From: Alphaproteobacteria bacterium | Lineage (GTDB): Bacteria; Pseudomonadota; Alphaproteobacteria; Rhodobacterales; Rhodobacteraceae | Reading direction: 5' to 3' | DNA length: 8,920 bases | NCBI GenBank assembly: GCA_024279075.1 | Contig: JAJRRX010000365.1 | Location: 1-8,920 of the forward strand | In this document: piece by piece, positions 1-6,651 of the stretch | Layout of the letters: each line of letters starts with the position of its first letter | Numbering within the stretch: the first letter of the stretch is position 1 | The notes under the pieces: generated by a model | What the model was told of the DNA's origin: nothing | What the model saw: the letters and a program-made list of their open reading frames with translations, nothing else | Database searches by the model: none | Made by a program: the position numbers and the translations under genes

Positions 1-970
1 TGTGCTGTCGGACGAAGGTGCGGTGACTTCGGTGGCGTTTCGTGACCGTTTTGACGCCCATAAGCTTGTGGAAGAATTTATGATTCTGGCCAATGTATGC
101 GCAGCGGAAACGCTGGAAGCGGCCAAGGCGGACTTTATTTATCGCGTGCATGAAGAGCCAAACCCCGATAAAATGGAGGCCCTGCACGAGACCGTGCAAT
201 CGGTGGGTATGGTGCTGGCCAAGGGGCAGCGGCTGCAAACGGCACAGCTTAACAAATTGCTCGACCAAGCGGCGGGGGGCGAGCATGCGGAGTTGATTAA
301 TATGATCGTGCTGCGCTCGATGACCCAAGCCTATTATGGCCCGCAAAATATGGGGCATTTTGGGCTAAATCTGCAACGCTACGCCCATTTCACCTCCCCC
401 ATTCGCCGCTACGCGGACCTTATCGTACATCGCGCTCTGATTGCGGCGCATGGATGGGGGGAGGACGGAATGACACCCTCCGAGGTGGAAAACCTTGAAG
501 CGACAGCCGAACATATTAGCCAAACCGAGCGCCGCTCTATGCTGGCGGAGCGGGATACAACGGACCGTTATCTTTCGGCGTTCCTTGCTGAAGAAGTGGG
601 TAGTGCGTTTGCGGGCGTTGTATCCGGGGTTGCACGGTTTGGCATTTTTGTGAAGCTGGATAATACCGGTGCTGACGGGCTTATTCCCGTGTCACGCTTG
701 GGGCATGAATATTTTACCTATGATGATGAAAGCCGGATCCTAACAGGTGAGCATTCAGGCCGTGTTTTGCGCTCTGGGCTGCGGGCAAAAGTGCGGCTTG
801 AGGAGGCGGACCCCTTAACCGGCGGTTTGCTGTTTGAGCTGTTGGAGGTTGACGGCAAAGCTTTGCCACAAGGCCGAAAAGGTAAAAAACGAGGGGTGGC
901 CCCCAAAGGGAAGGCTCGGGGGAAAATCAAACACAGAAAGTTTAAGGGGAAGGCGCGCAGGCCCTCCTAA
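1..970 (+). CDS. rnr: Ribonuclease R, C-terminal part (5' end outside window)
   Basis: This is a 3'-to-5' processive exoribonuclease of the RNB (RNase II) family, acting on structured RNA and in mRNA and rRNA quality control in the cytoplasm. The reading frame is open to the left edge, and the GTG at base 2 is an internal Val codon, so the upstream cold-shock domains and the catalytic Asp cluster are missing here. Visible parts, numbered from base 2: the end of the RNB domain with the family signature YAHFTSPIRRYADL (about residues 127-140) and an AERD segment (182-185) matching a conserved RNase II catalytic-helix region. An S1 RNA-binding domain follows (about 199-285), then a very Lys/Arg-rich tail (about 286-322) typical of RNase R rather than RNase II. 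The tail is expected to help bind structured RNA. The gene stops at 968-970. A 111 bp gap separates it from the next gene, which probably has its own promoter. Confidence 0.95.
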   Translation, partial: VLSDEGAVTSVAFRDRFDAHKLVEEFMILANVCAAETLEAAKADFIYRVHEEPNPDKMEALHETVQSVGMVLAKGQRLQTAQLNKLLDQAAGGEHAELINMIVLRSMTQAYYGPQNMGHFGLNLQRYAHFTSPIRRYADLIVHRALIAAHGWGEDGMTPSEVENLEATAEHISQTERRSMLAERDTTDRYLSAFLAEEVGSAFAGVVSGVARFGIFVKLDNTGADGLIPVSRLGHEYFTYDDESRILTGEHSGRVLRSGLRAKVRLEEADPLTGGLLFELLEVDGKALPQGRKGKKRGVAPKGKARGKIKHRKFKGKARRPS

Positions 971-1081
971 AACAGCATAAACTTTGGTTTATACGTGCAA
1001 ATTAGGCCCTATTATCCATTTCTTTTCTGCTTTTGGCCAAATAGAAGCATTCAAAACACGTGAATTTCATAAAGGAAAACC

Positions 1082-1378
1082 ATGCGCCTCAAATTAATAA
1101 TTGCATTTGCTGTTCTCGCCACCGCATTGGGGGTATATTTGTTTGAGGAAAATATATCCGAACCCGATATGGACGACCCTGTAATTCAGCAGCTCATCGA
1201 GCAGCTTGCCGCGGAAGGCTATGAGGTTCTAGTTATTGAATCGACCTTGTTGGGCCGGTTAAAGGTCGAGGCGCACTCGGAAAAATTCGAACGCGAAATC
1301 GTATTGGCGCCGGGCGCGGGCACATTTCTACGTGACGAGATCTCACCTCTTGAAGAAGACGATACCGATGATGACTGA
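1082..1378 (+). CDS. Small exported or membrane-anchored PepSY-like protein
   Basis: A 98-residue protein with a hydrophobic N-terminal segment (about residues 4-21) after MRLK, acting as a signal peptide or single anchor; no convincing AxA cleavage site is visible, so anchoring is plausible. Residues about 33-88 follow the PepSY-type pattern of a helix (VIQQLIEQLAAEGY), then paired strands (EVLVIESTLLGRLKVEAH) and a C-terminal EREIVLAPGAGTFLRDEI, matching the usual 'YEV..DPxTGEVL' motif. The tail is strongly acidic (EEDDTDDD). PepSY domains are small periplasmic modules proposed to modulate peptidases or sense ligands; the role here is unknown. The start is supported by AAAGGA at 1071-1076, 5 bases before ATG. 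The LuxR-type gene begins 66 bp downstream on the same strand, so they are likely co-transcribed. The fold assignment is from pattern recognition only. Confidence 0.8.
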   Translation: MRLKLIIAFAVLATALGVYLFEENISEPDMDDPVIQQLIEQLAAEGYEVLVIESTLLGRLKVEAHSEKFEREIVLAPGAGTFLRDEISPLEEDDTDDD

Positions 1379-1444
1379 TAAACAAAGCCTTGTGCTGCGT
1401 CCCAAAATAACAATCTTGCCTAAAAGAAACCCAAAGGAAATCCG

Positions 1445-1945
1445 ATGAAAAAGCCAATTAAAATATGGCTCGTAAGAGCCGCGCTTGTCATGCAAGTGTT
1501 TAGCTTGGTGCTTTTTGCAGGCGAAATATATGTGGATTCCTTTGGCAAAGGACTGATCTATATTTCTTGGGAAGTGCATGAGGCCATCGAAATAACCGCC
1601 GTTGTGGGCCTGCTCATCGGCTTTATTCTTGGGCTGACTCTGGTGCGAAACCTTCTGGCGCGCAACTCAAAGGTTGAAGGCCAGTTACGGGTGGCATCGG
1701 GCGAATTTCATGCTCTGCTTAAGGAGCATTTTGTGCAATGGGGCTTGTCACCCTCCGAAACGGATGTGGCATATTTTGCCATTAAAGGTATGTCCAATAA
1801 CGAAATTGCCGAGCTTCGCGGCACCTCGGACGGCACCGTAAAAGCACAGCTTAATGCCGTTTACAAAAAGGCTGGCTTAGAGAGCCGGACCCAGCTTTTG
1901 GGCTATTTCATTGAAGAGCTAATGGCGAAAGAGGCTGAGGTGTAG
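1445..1945 (+). CDS. Membrane-anchored LuxR-type HTH transcriptional regulator
   Basis: A 166-residue protein with two predicted membrane helices (about residues 8-28 and 49-68) joined by a short loop, then a linker (70-99) and a C-terminal GerE/LuxR-type helix-turn-helix (about 101-157). The HTH shows the family pattern: LSPSETDV, then FAIKGMSNNEIAEL, then TSDGTVKAQLNAVYKKAG, and SRTQLLGYF. Positive residues before helix 1 (KKPIK) and after helix 2 (RNLLARN) put both ends in the cytoplasm, leaving a loop of about 20 residues containing D, E and H facing the periplasm. There is no receiver, autoinducer-binding or PAS domain, so any signal would enter through the membrane part or a partner. 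The start is supported by AAAGGAAA at about 1433-1440. It probably forms an operon with the PepSY-like gene upstream. Target genes are unknown. Its stop lies 9 bp from the stop of the convergent ABC transporter gene. Confidence 0.88.
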   Translation: MKKPIKIWLVRAALVMQVFSLVLFAGEIYVDSFGKGLIYISWEVHEAIEITAVVGLLIGFILGLTLVRNLLARNSKVEGQLRVASGEFHALLKEHFVQWGLSPSETDVAYFAIKGMSNNEIAELRGTSDGTVKAQLNAVYKKAGLESRTQLLGYFIEELMAKEAEV

Positions 1946-1954
1946 GGTGGGGTT

Positions 1955-3799
1955 TTATTCTACCACATCTTCCTCTGTGCCAATAAACCCGCCTGATTGC
2001 CGGTTCCAGAAGCCCGCATAAAGCCCGTTTTTTGCTAACAACTCTTTATGCGTCCCCTGTTCTGCTACGCGGCCTGCATCCAGCACCACAATCCGGTCCA
2101 TCTGGGCAATAGTGGAAAGCCTGTGTGCAATCGCTATCACGGTTTTACCTTTCATCACGCCATACAGCGTTTCTTGAATGGCGGCTTCCACCTCGGAATC
2201 CAGTGCTGAAGTGGCCTCGTCCAGCACCAATATCGGCGCGTCTTTCAGAATAACCCGGGCGATGGCGATTCGCTGCCGTTGCCCGCCCGAAAGTTTCACG
2301 CCGCGTTCACCCACTTGGGCCTCGTAACCGTGGTTGCCATGCGGGTCCTGCAAATCAAGGATAAACGCGTGCGCCTCGGCCCGCTTGGCCGCAAGAATCA
2401 TTTCAGCCTCAGACGCTTCGGGCTGGCCATACATAATATTGGCGCGCACTGAGCGGTGCAGCAAGCTGCTATCTTGCGTGACCATGCCGATCTGGCGGCG
2501 GAGGCTGTCTTGCGTGACCTCGCTTACGGATTGCCCATCTATGAGAATTTGCCCGCCTTCTGCATCGCGAAACCTCAAAAGCAGGTTTACGAGGCTTGAT
2601 TTACCGGAGCCAGAGCGGCCCACCAGCCCGACCTTTTCGCCGGGGTGAATGGTCAAGGATACGTTATCCTGCCCGCCGGAGCCTTTGCCATAGTGGTGCG
2701 TCAGCCCTTCAAGGCGAATCTCGCCTTTCGTCAAGGCCAGTTCAGGTGCGTTTGGGGCATCTTCCACCGAATGCGGCACCGAGATGCTTTGCAGCCCTTC
2801 GCGCATCACGCCCGCATGCTCAAACAACCTTACGGTGACCCACATGATCCAGCCCGTCATGCCGTTAAGCCGGATGGTGAGGGCCGCTGCGGCGGCGACT
2901 TCGCCCACCGAAACGATGCCGAGCGTCCACAGCCAGATAGCGGGGCCGATGACCCCGAGCATCAGAAAACCGTTGAGGGTAGCGAGGCTGAAGGTGAGGC
3001 GCGTCATTAATCGTAGGAAGCGCTGGAAGCGGATACGCTGGCGTTTCATCGCGGAAAGCGCGTATTGCTCCTCGCGTTTGCCATGAGCGAAAAGCTTGAC
3101 CGATTCGATGTTGGAATAGGCGTCTACTATGCGGCCGGTGACCAGTGATTTGGTCTCGGACATGCGCTCGGAAGCCCGCGCCACACGGGTGGCAACGCGG
3201 CGCACAAACCAGATATAGACCAACAGCCAAAGCGCCATCGGCGCGGCGAGGCGCAGGTCAATCGTCATCAAAACAAGGATCGCGCCAAGCACATAAGTGG
3301 TGGCATACCAGATGCCCTCCAACGCCATATAGGCGCTATCTTCCATCGCGGGGCCCATCTGCATAACGCGGTTGGCAAGGCGGCCCGCGAAGTCGTTCTG
3401 GAAGAACTCGGCGGATTGGCCAAGCAGGTGTTTATGCGCCCGCCAGCGGGCTTGCTCTTGCATGTTTCCTGCCAAAGTTTGCTCTAAAAACAAGTGGTTA
3501 GAGGTGATAACCAGCGGACGCAGCAGCAGGATGAACAGGCCCGCGAACAGCAACTCCACCCCGTGATCTGCCCACATGTTTTCAGCTCCGGCGCTATTCA
3601 TCAAGTCAATGATTCGGCCGGAATAAAAGATCAACCCGCTTTCCATAAGCGCAGTGAGAACGCCAAGAAAGGCCATTAGTGGCAACCATTTTTTGAACGG
3701 CACAAGCTGAGCTTTTATGTAAGGCCAGAGTGTGGCTGCGGGCGTGCTTTCATCGTAAGCCGCGAAAGGGTTTACCAGATTTTCGAACCTCTTAAACAT
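1955..3799 (-). CDS. ABC exporter half-transporter (fused permease and ATPase, MsbA/MdlB type)
   Basis: A 614-residue type IV ABC exporter with the permease domain fused in front of the ATPase. It should work as a homodimer, or a heterodimer with a partner encoded elsewhere, in the inner membrane. The membrane domain covers about residues 35-325 with roughly six helices. The nucleotide-binding domain is complete: Walker A GRSGSGKS (394-401), Q-loop Gln about 442, signature LSGGQ (503-507), Walker B ILVLDE (523-528), D-loop SALD (531-534) and the switch His in AIAHR (559). The start is supported by AAGGA (complement of 3808-3812), 8 bases before ATG. The preceding 63-residue gene overlaps this start by 8 bp, which suggests translational coupling. 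Substrate cannot be read from sequence; related exporters move lipids, lipid A precursors, drugs or peptides. The symbol msbA is not assigned because many paralogues share this architecture. Confidence 0.93.
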   Translation of the reverse strand: MFKRFENLVNPFAAYDESTPAATLWPYIKAQLVPFKKWLPLMAFLGVLTALMESGLIFYSGRIIDLMNSAGAENMWADHGVELLFAGLFILLLRPLVITSNHLFLEQTLAGNMQEQARWRAHKHLLGQSAEFFQNDFAGRLANRVMQMGPAMEDSAYMALEGIWYATTYVLGAILVLMTIDLRLAAPMALWLLVYIWFVRRVATRVARASERMSETKSLVTGRIVDAYSNIESVKLFAHGKREEQYALSAMKRQRIRFQRFLRLMTRLTFSLATLNGFLMLGVIGPAIWLWTLGIVSVGEVAAAAALTIRLNGMTGWIMWVTVRLFEHAGVMREGLQSISVPHSVEDAPNAPELALTKGEIRLEGLTHHYGKGSGGQDNVSLTIHPGEKVGLVGRSGSGKSSLVNLLLRFRDAEGGQILIDGQSVSEVTQDSLRRQIGMVTQDSSLLHRSVRANIMYGQPEASEAEMILAAKRAEAHAFILDLQDPHGNHGYEAQVGERGVKLSGGQRQRIAIARVILKDAPILVLDEATSALDSEVEAAIQETLYGVMKGKTVIAIAHRLSTIAQMDRIVVLDAGRVAEQGTHKELLAKNGLYAGFWNRQSGGFIGTEEDVVE

Positions 3800-3983
3800 G
3801 GTTTAGATCCTTCAACGACAAGATTCTTAACTCTAGCCGGAAGCCCGGCCAGATGGGAAACCGCCAGCGGCGCGCGGGCATGACTTCATGAATTCGCTCG
3901 CCCATATCACGGATAAACCAGTCGGGCAGCGGGTCAAAATTGGTGCGGTGGCGATAGTCGCCAACAAAATGTGGGGGGTACAT
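3792..3983 (-). CDS. 63-residue hypothetical protein coupled to the ABC exporter
   Basis: I do not recognise this family. The ATG at 3981-3983 is preceded, after 7 bases, by an almost perfect Shine-Dalgarno AAGGAGGG (complement of 3991-3998), much stronger than those of most neighbours. An in-frame upstream ATG at 4011-4013 would add 10 residues but would place this site inside the gene, so I reject it. The protein starts MYPPHFVGDYRHRTNF, has DPLPDWFIRDMGERIHEV in the middle and RRWRFPIWPGFRLEL near the end. It has three Trp and many Arg residues, is probably basic, and shows no signal peptide or membrane helix; it could be a peripheral or small cytoplasmic protein. Its stop codon lies 8 bp inside the overlap with the ABC gene, so ribosomes ending here could restart on the exporter. 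Codon choice in the first two thirds looks native. Alternatively it is a leader peptide controlling the exporter. Confidence 0.7.
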   Translation of the reverse strand: MYPPHFVGDYRHRTNFDPLPDWFIRDMGERIHEVMPARRWRFPIWPGFRLELRILSLKDLNHV

Positions 3984-3990
3984 TGGAACG

Positions 3991-3998
3991 CCCTCCTT
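3991..3998 (-). promoter_or_regulatory. Strong ribosome-binding site of the 63-residue gene
   Basis: On the minus strand this reads AAGGAGGG, an almost full complement to the 16S rRNA 3' end. It sits 7 bases before the ATG at 3981-3983. It decides the start of that gene over the in-frame ATG at 4011-4013 and is the best evidence that the small frame is translated. Confidence 0.85.
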
Positions 3999-4219
3999 GG
4001 GGCAAATAGGCATATAAGAAAATGAGAAGGCGGGGCGGTGAGCCCACGCAAAAGCAAAGGCTCGTCAGATCGCTGAGAGTGGCTTTGCTCGGGTCATTTT
4101 CGTATTCCTGTCCAATGAATGTTGCGGCGCTTATACTGTGCGGGATTGCCGCAGTCAACCATTGATTGCTGAAAAACTTTTGCGTAGCGAAGGGCGCGCA
4201 AAAAAGCTAGGAAGGGCAC
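3999..4219. other. Divergent control region between the ABC unit and hemF
   Basis: About 220 bp without a supported gene, holding the 5' untranslated regions and presumably the promoters for both directions. Visible structures are TCAG-ATCG-CTGA at 4065-4076 (extendable by CTC/GAG with one bulge), TGCGG-GATTG-CCGCA at 4139-4153, TCAA-CCA-TTGA at 4155-4165, and a 7 bp inverted repeat TTTTGCG (4178-4184) with CGCAAAA (4197-4203) just before the hemF ribosome-binding site AGGAAGG (4209-4215). TATACT at 4132-4137 could be a -10 element for hemF, but no good -35 lies at the right distance. A half-site TTGAT at 4162-4166 lacks the other half of an FNR box. What binds here cannot be told. Confidence 0.55.
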
Positions 4220-5119
4220 ATGGAAAAAATTGACGATATGACCCCGCAAAAAACCCGCGCCTCGGCGTGGTTCCGAGACCTGCGCAACCAGATTTGCAGC
4301 GCTTTTGAGGCGCTTGAAGACGTGCAGGATCAAGGCCCACACGCGGCCCTGCCCGCTGGCCGTTTCGAGGTGAAACCGACCAAGCGCGACAATGGCGACG
4401 GCGCCGACGCGGGCGGCGGCGAGATGTCTGTGCTGCGGCAGGGGCGGGTTTTTGAGAAGGTGGGCGTGAATATTTCCACGGTTTATGGCACGCTCGGCGA
4501 GGCGGCGCAGCGCTCAATGACCGCGCGTAAGGGGATGAGCCGGATTGCGGAGAACCCGCAATTCTGGGCCGCTGGCATTTCGCTGGTGGCGCATATGCGC
4601 TCGCCCAAAACCCCAGCTGTGCATATGAATACGCGGATGTTCTGGACGCCATTCGGCTGGTGGTTTGGCGGCGGCGCCGACCTGAACCCGATGGTGGAAA
4701 ACCCCGAAGATACTGTCTATTTTCATGCACGCATGAAAGATGCCTGTGACGCCCACAACCCCGAATACTACCCCCGTTTCAAAGATTGGGCCGATGAATA
4801 TTTCATGATCAAGCACTGGAACGAGCCGCGCGGGGTGGGGGGCATTTTTTATGATGACCACAATTCCGACGATTGGGAGGCGGATTTCGCCTTCACCCAA
4901 GACGTGGGCCGCGCCTTCCTGAAGGCTTTTGTGCCGCTCACCGAAAAACACATGTTTGCGCCGTGGACAGATGAGGACCGCGAGGTGCAGCTTATCAAGC
5001 GCGGGCGCTATGCAGAATTCAACCTTGTGTATGACCGTGGCACCCAATTTGGCCTGCAAACCGGGCATAACCCCGAGGCGGTGCTGATGAGCCTGCCGCC
5101 CGAGTGCAAGTGGCCTTGA
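4220..5119 (+). CDS. hemF: Oxygen-dependent coproporphyrinogen III oxidase
   Basis: This cytoplasmic enzyme oxidatively decarboxylates two propionate groups of coproporphyrinogen III to vinyls using O2, giving protoporphyrinogen IX on the way to haem (and to bacteriochlorophyll in phototrophs). The 299 residues carry the HemF hallmarks: FEKVGVNISTVYG (78-90), AVHMNTRMF (133-141), WWFGGGADLNP (147-157), RGVGGIFYDD (204-213) and RGRYAEFNLVYDRGTQFGLQTG (from 261). His125, His135, His169 and His199 are placed like the four conserved histidines of E. coli HemF. The protein ends at SLPPECKWP, shorter at the C-terminus than the E. coli enzyme but with a longer N-terminus; this appears normal for alphaproteobacteria, not a truncation. 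The start is supported by AGGAAGG at 4209-4215; an ATG seven codons in is a less likely alternative. The next gene overlaps the stop, and the AEC permease follows, so these three probably share a transcript. Confidence 0.96.
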   Translation: MEKIDDMTPQKTRASAWFRDLRNQICSAFEALEDVQDQGPHAALPAGRFEVKPTKRDNGDGADAGGGEMSVLRQGRVFEKVGVNISTVYGTLGEAAQRSMTARKGMSRIAENPQFWAAGISLVAHMRSPKTPAVHMNTRMFWTPFGWWFGGGADLNPMVENPEDTVYFHARMKDACDAHNPEYYPRFKDWADEYFMIKHWNEPRGVGGIFYDDHNSDDWEADFAFTQDVGRAFLKAFVPLTEKHMFAPWTDEDREVQLIKRGRYAEFNLVYDRGTQFGLQTGHNPEAVLMSLPPECKWP

Positions 5120-5694
5120 GCAAAATCGCGATTATCGGCTGGGGCTCATTGATTTGGGACCTTGAGATCCTGACCCCACACACCGAGGGTGAATGGCAGA
5201 TGTCGGCAGGGCCAGCGCTGCCGATGGAATTTTCCCGCGTGTCGCCCAAGCGCAAACTTGGCTTGGCGGTGTGCCTTGACCCTGTAGCGGGGGTGCCATG
5301 CCAAACCCATATTATCCGATCTAAGCGGGAGGATATTCATGCCGCCATCGAGGACCTGCGCGCGCGAGAGCGGGCACCAGAGGGGCGGATCGGCACATTT
5401 CACGGCGATTTTCAGCATGGGCGGATGCCAGAAGTGGTGGCTTTGGTGCAAGCTTGGTGTGCGAATAAGGGTTGGGACGGGGCTGTTTGGACCGACCTTG
5501 AGCCTAATTTTAAAGCCCATACCAAGCGCGGGTTTTCGGTGGCTGAGGGTATTGCCTACCTAAAATCCTTAAGTGAGGAAAGCCTTGAGGAGGCGTATAA
5601 TTACATCCAGAATGCCCCTGTGCAAACCGCAACGCCGCTGCGGGCAGCATTGGCGGCGGATAGCTGGTGGCAGGGGCTTGGCATAGGGCAGTAA
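5116..5694 (+). CDS. GWGSLIW-motif protein, gamma-glutamylcyclotransferase-like fold (putative)
   Basis: A conserved hypothetical protein of about 192 residues. Its N-terminus, KIAIIGWGSLIWD (residues 3-15), resembles the 'YGSL(I)W' turn of the gamma-glutamylcyclotransferase/ChaC fold, and LRARERAP (81-88) is placed like the segment holding the acidic catalytic residue of that fold, here possibly Glu85. This is a resemblance, not proof of activity. Other conserved-looking parts are LPMEFSRVS (35-43), AVWTDLEPNF (123-132) and TPLRAAL (173-179). No signal peptide or membrane helix is seen, so it is probably cytoplasmic. The start is not settled: TTG at 5116 overlaps the hemF stop as TTGA and gives MSKIAII, while GTG at 5110 or 5104 would add two or four residues; none has a good Shine-Dalgarno, fitting translation coupled to hemF. 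The AEC gene follows after 36 bp. If it acts on gamma-glutamyl compounds, it would be glutathione-type turnover, but this is inference. Confidence 0.8.
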   Translation: MSKIAIIGWGSLIWDLEILTPHTEGEWQMSAGPALPMEFSRVSPKRKLGLAVCLDPVAGVPCQTHIIRSKREDIHAAIEDLRARERAPEGRIGTFHGDFQHGRMPEVVALVQAWCANKGWDGAVWTDLEPNFKAHTKRGFSVAEGIAYLKSLSEESLEEAYNYIQNAPVQTATPLRAALAADSWWQGLGIGQ

Positions 5695-5730
5695 AGCTGA
5701 CATAGTTAGGGGCACCTTAAAGGATTTCCT

Positions 5731-6651
5731 ATGCTACCCGTTCTCCAAGCCACCCTTCCGGTTTTTGCCACTATTGTTCTGGGCTTTGGCCTACGCAAAA
5801 CCGGGTTTATTGCGGCTGATAAGTGGAGCGCGGTGGAGGACCTGTGCTTTTACGTGCTCTTCCCCGCCATTCTGGCCAAAACCATGATCGAGGCGGACCT
5901 TTCCGGCATTGAAGCAGGGGCGTTTACGCTGACATTACTGGTGAGTGTGGGGGTGATTGGCGGCACGGTGCTGGCGCTTTGGCCGCTGCTGCGGCGGGTT
6001 CTGGGCACCAAGCCACCGCAGTTTTCAACTATTTATCAAACGGTTACGCGCTGGCACGGGTTTATTGCCCTCGCGATTGTGCTTAACCTATATGGCCCCA
6101 ACGGTGCGGCGCTGATCGCGATTATTTTTGCCATTCTGGTGCCGATATTGCAGGTCAGCAACATCATGGTGTTGGCCGCATTTTCGGACAAAAAGGCCGA
6201 TATGCGGGCGGTGGCCATGACTATTGTGAAAAACCCGCTGATCTGGGGCATCGGGCTAGGGCTTTTGCTCAATGGCGTAGCGCTTTGGCCACCTATTATG
6301 AGCACACTGGACCTGCTGGGCCGCTCGGCGCTAGGCATGTCTCTGCTGGCACTCGGTGCGGGGCTGAGCCTGAAGGCCGCGATGCACCCCTCCAAGGAAA
6401 TGCTGATTGGCATTATCGGCAAGTTGCTTTTTACCCCGTTGGTAATGATGAGCGCGGCCTATGCTTTTGGGGTAACGGGGCTAGAGCGGGATGTGCTGCT
6501 GATTGCCGCCGCCGTGCCAACGGCGATGAACGGCTATGTATTGGCGCGTAAAATGGGTGGAGATGCAGAGCTATATGCCACTATTTCAACTGTGCAGACC
6601 GTCCTCTCTTTTATCACTATCCCCCTACTTTTGTGGCTTGTGGCCAGCTAG
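5731..6651 (+). CDS. AEC-family (auxin efflux carrier type) permease
   Basis: A 306-residue, very hydrophobic inner-membrane protein with about ten helices in two five-helix halves, as in the AEC/BART superfamily. Family features include the N-terminal LPVFATIVLGFGLRKTGF, LCFYVLFPAILAKTM early in the first half, NPLIWGIGLGLLLN opening the second half (about 169-182), LGAGLSLK (207-214), and LLIAAAVPTAMNGYVLARK near the end, with a conserved Pro in the last helices. Bacterial members carry small organic anions such as malate or malonate, or are of unknown substrate; nothing here fixes it. The start is supported by AAAGGA ending at 5724, six bases before ATG. It is the third gene of the probable hemF transcript. 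Its stop TAG shares the palindrome CTAG with the stop of the convergent gene, and no terminator hairpin is evident between them. Confidence 0.92.
   Translation: MLPVLQATLPVFATIVLGFGLRKTGFIAADKWSAVEDLCFYVLFPAILAKTMIEADLSGIEAGAFTLTLLVSVGVIGGTVLALWPLLRRVLGTKPPQFSTIYQTVTRWHGFIALAIVLNLYGPNGAALIAIIFAILVPILQVSNIMVLAAFSDKKADMRAVAMTIVKNPLIWGIGLGLLLNGVALWPPIMSTLDLLGRSALGMSLLALGAGLSLKAAMHPSKEMLIGIIGKLLFTPLVMMSAAYAFGVTGLERDVLLIAAAVPTAMNGYVLARKMGGDAELYATISTVQTVLSFITIPLLLWLVAS

Noticed and set aside
977..992. Hairpin ATAAAC-TTTG-GTTTAT just after the RNase R stop as a terminator
   Set aside because: The stem is only 6 bp and almost all A-T, and no T-run follows; it could be chance.
2334..3086. Several plus-strand open frames inside the ABC exporter gene
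   Set aside because: All are shadows of a complete ABC transporter frame with every ATPase motif intact.
4011..4158. Upstream ATG for the 63-residue gene and other short minus-strand frames before hemF
   Set aside because: The strong AAGGAGGG fixes the start at 3983; the other frames lack ribosome-binding sites and overlap it in other phases.
4162..4175. FNR-type box upstream of hemF
   Set aside because: Only the first half-site TTGAT is present; the second half reads GAAAA, not ATCAA.
4155..4730. Open frame of 191 codons on the minus strand opposite hemF
   Set aside because: It lies antisense to a certain gene, is dominated by Arg, Ser and Pro from GC-rich shadow codons, and has no family-like motif.
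4514..5068. Open frame of 184 codons on the minus strand opposite hemF
   Set aside because: Antisense shadow of hemF with no recognisable domain or ribosome-binding site.
5080..5119. C-terminal truncation of HemF relative to the E. coli enzyme
   Set aside because: Alphaproteobacterial HemF proteins appear to end at the same SLPP...KW position, and all conserved histidines are present.
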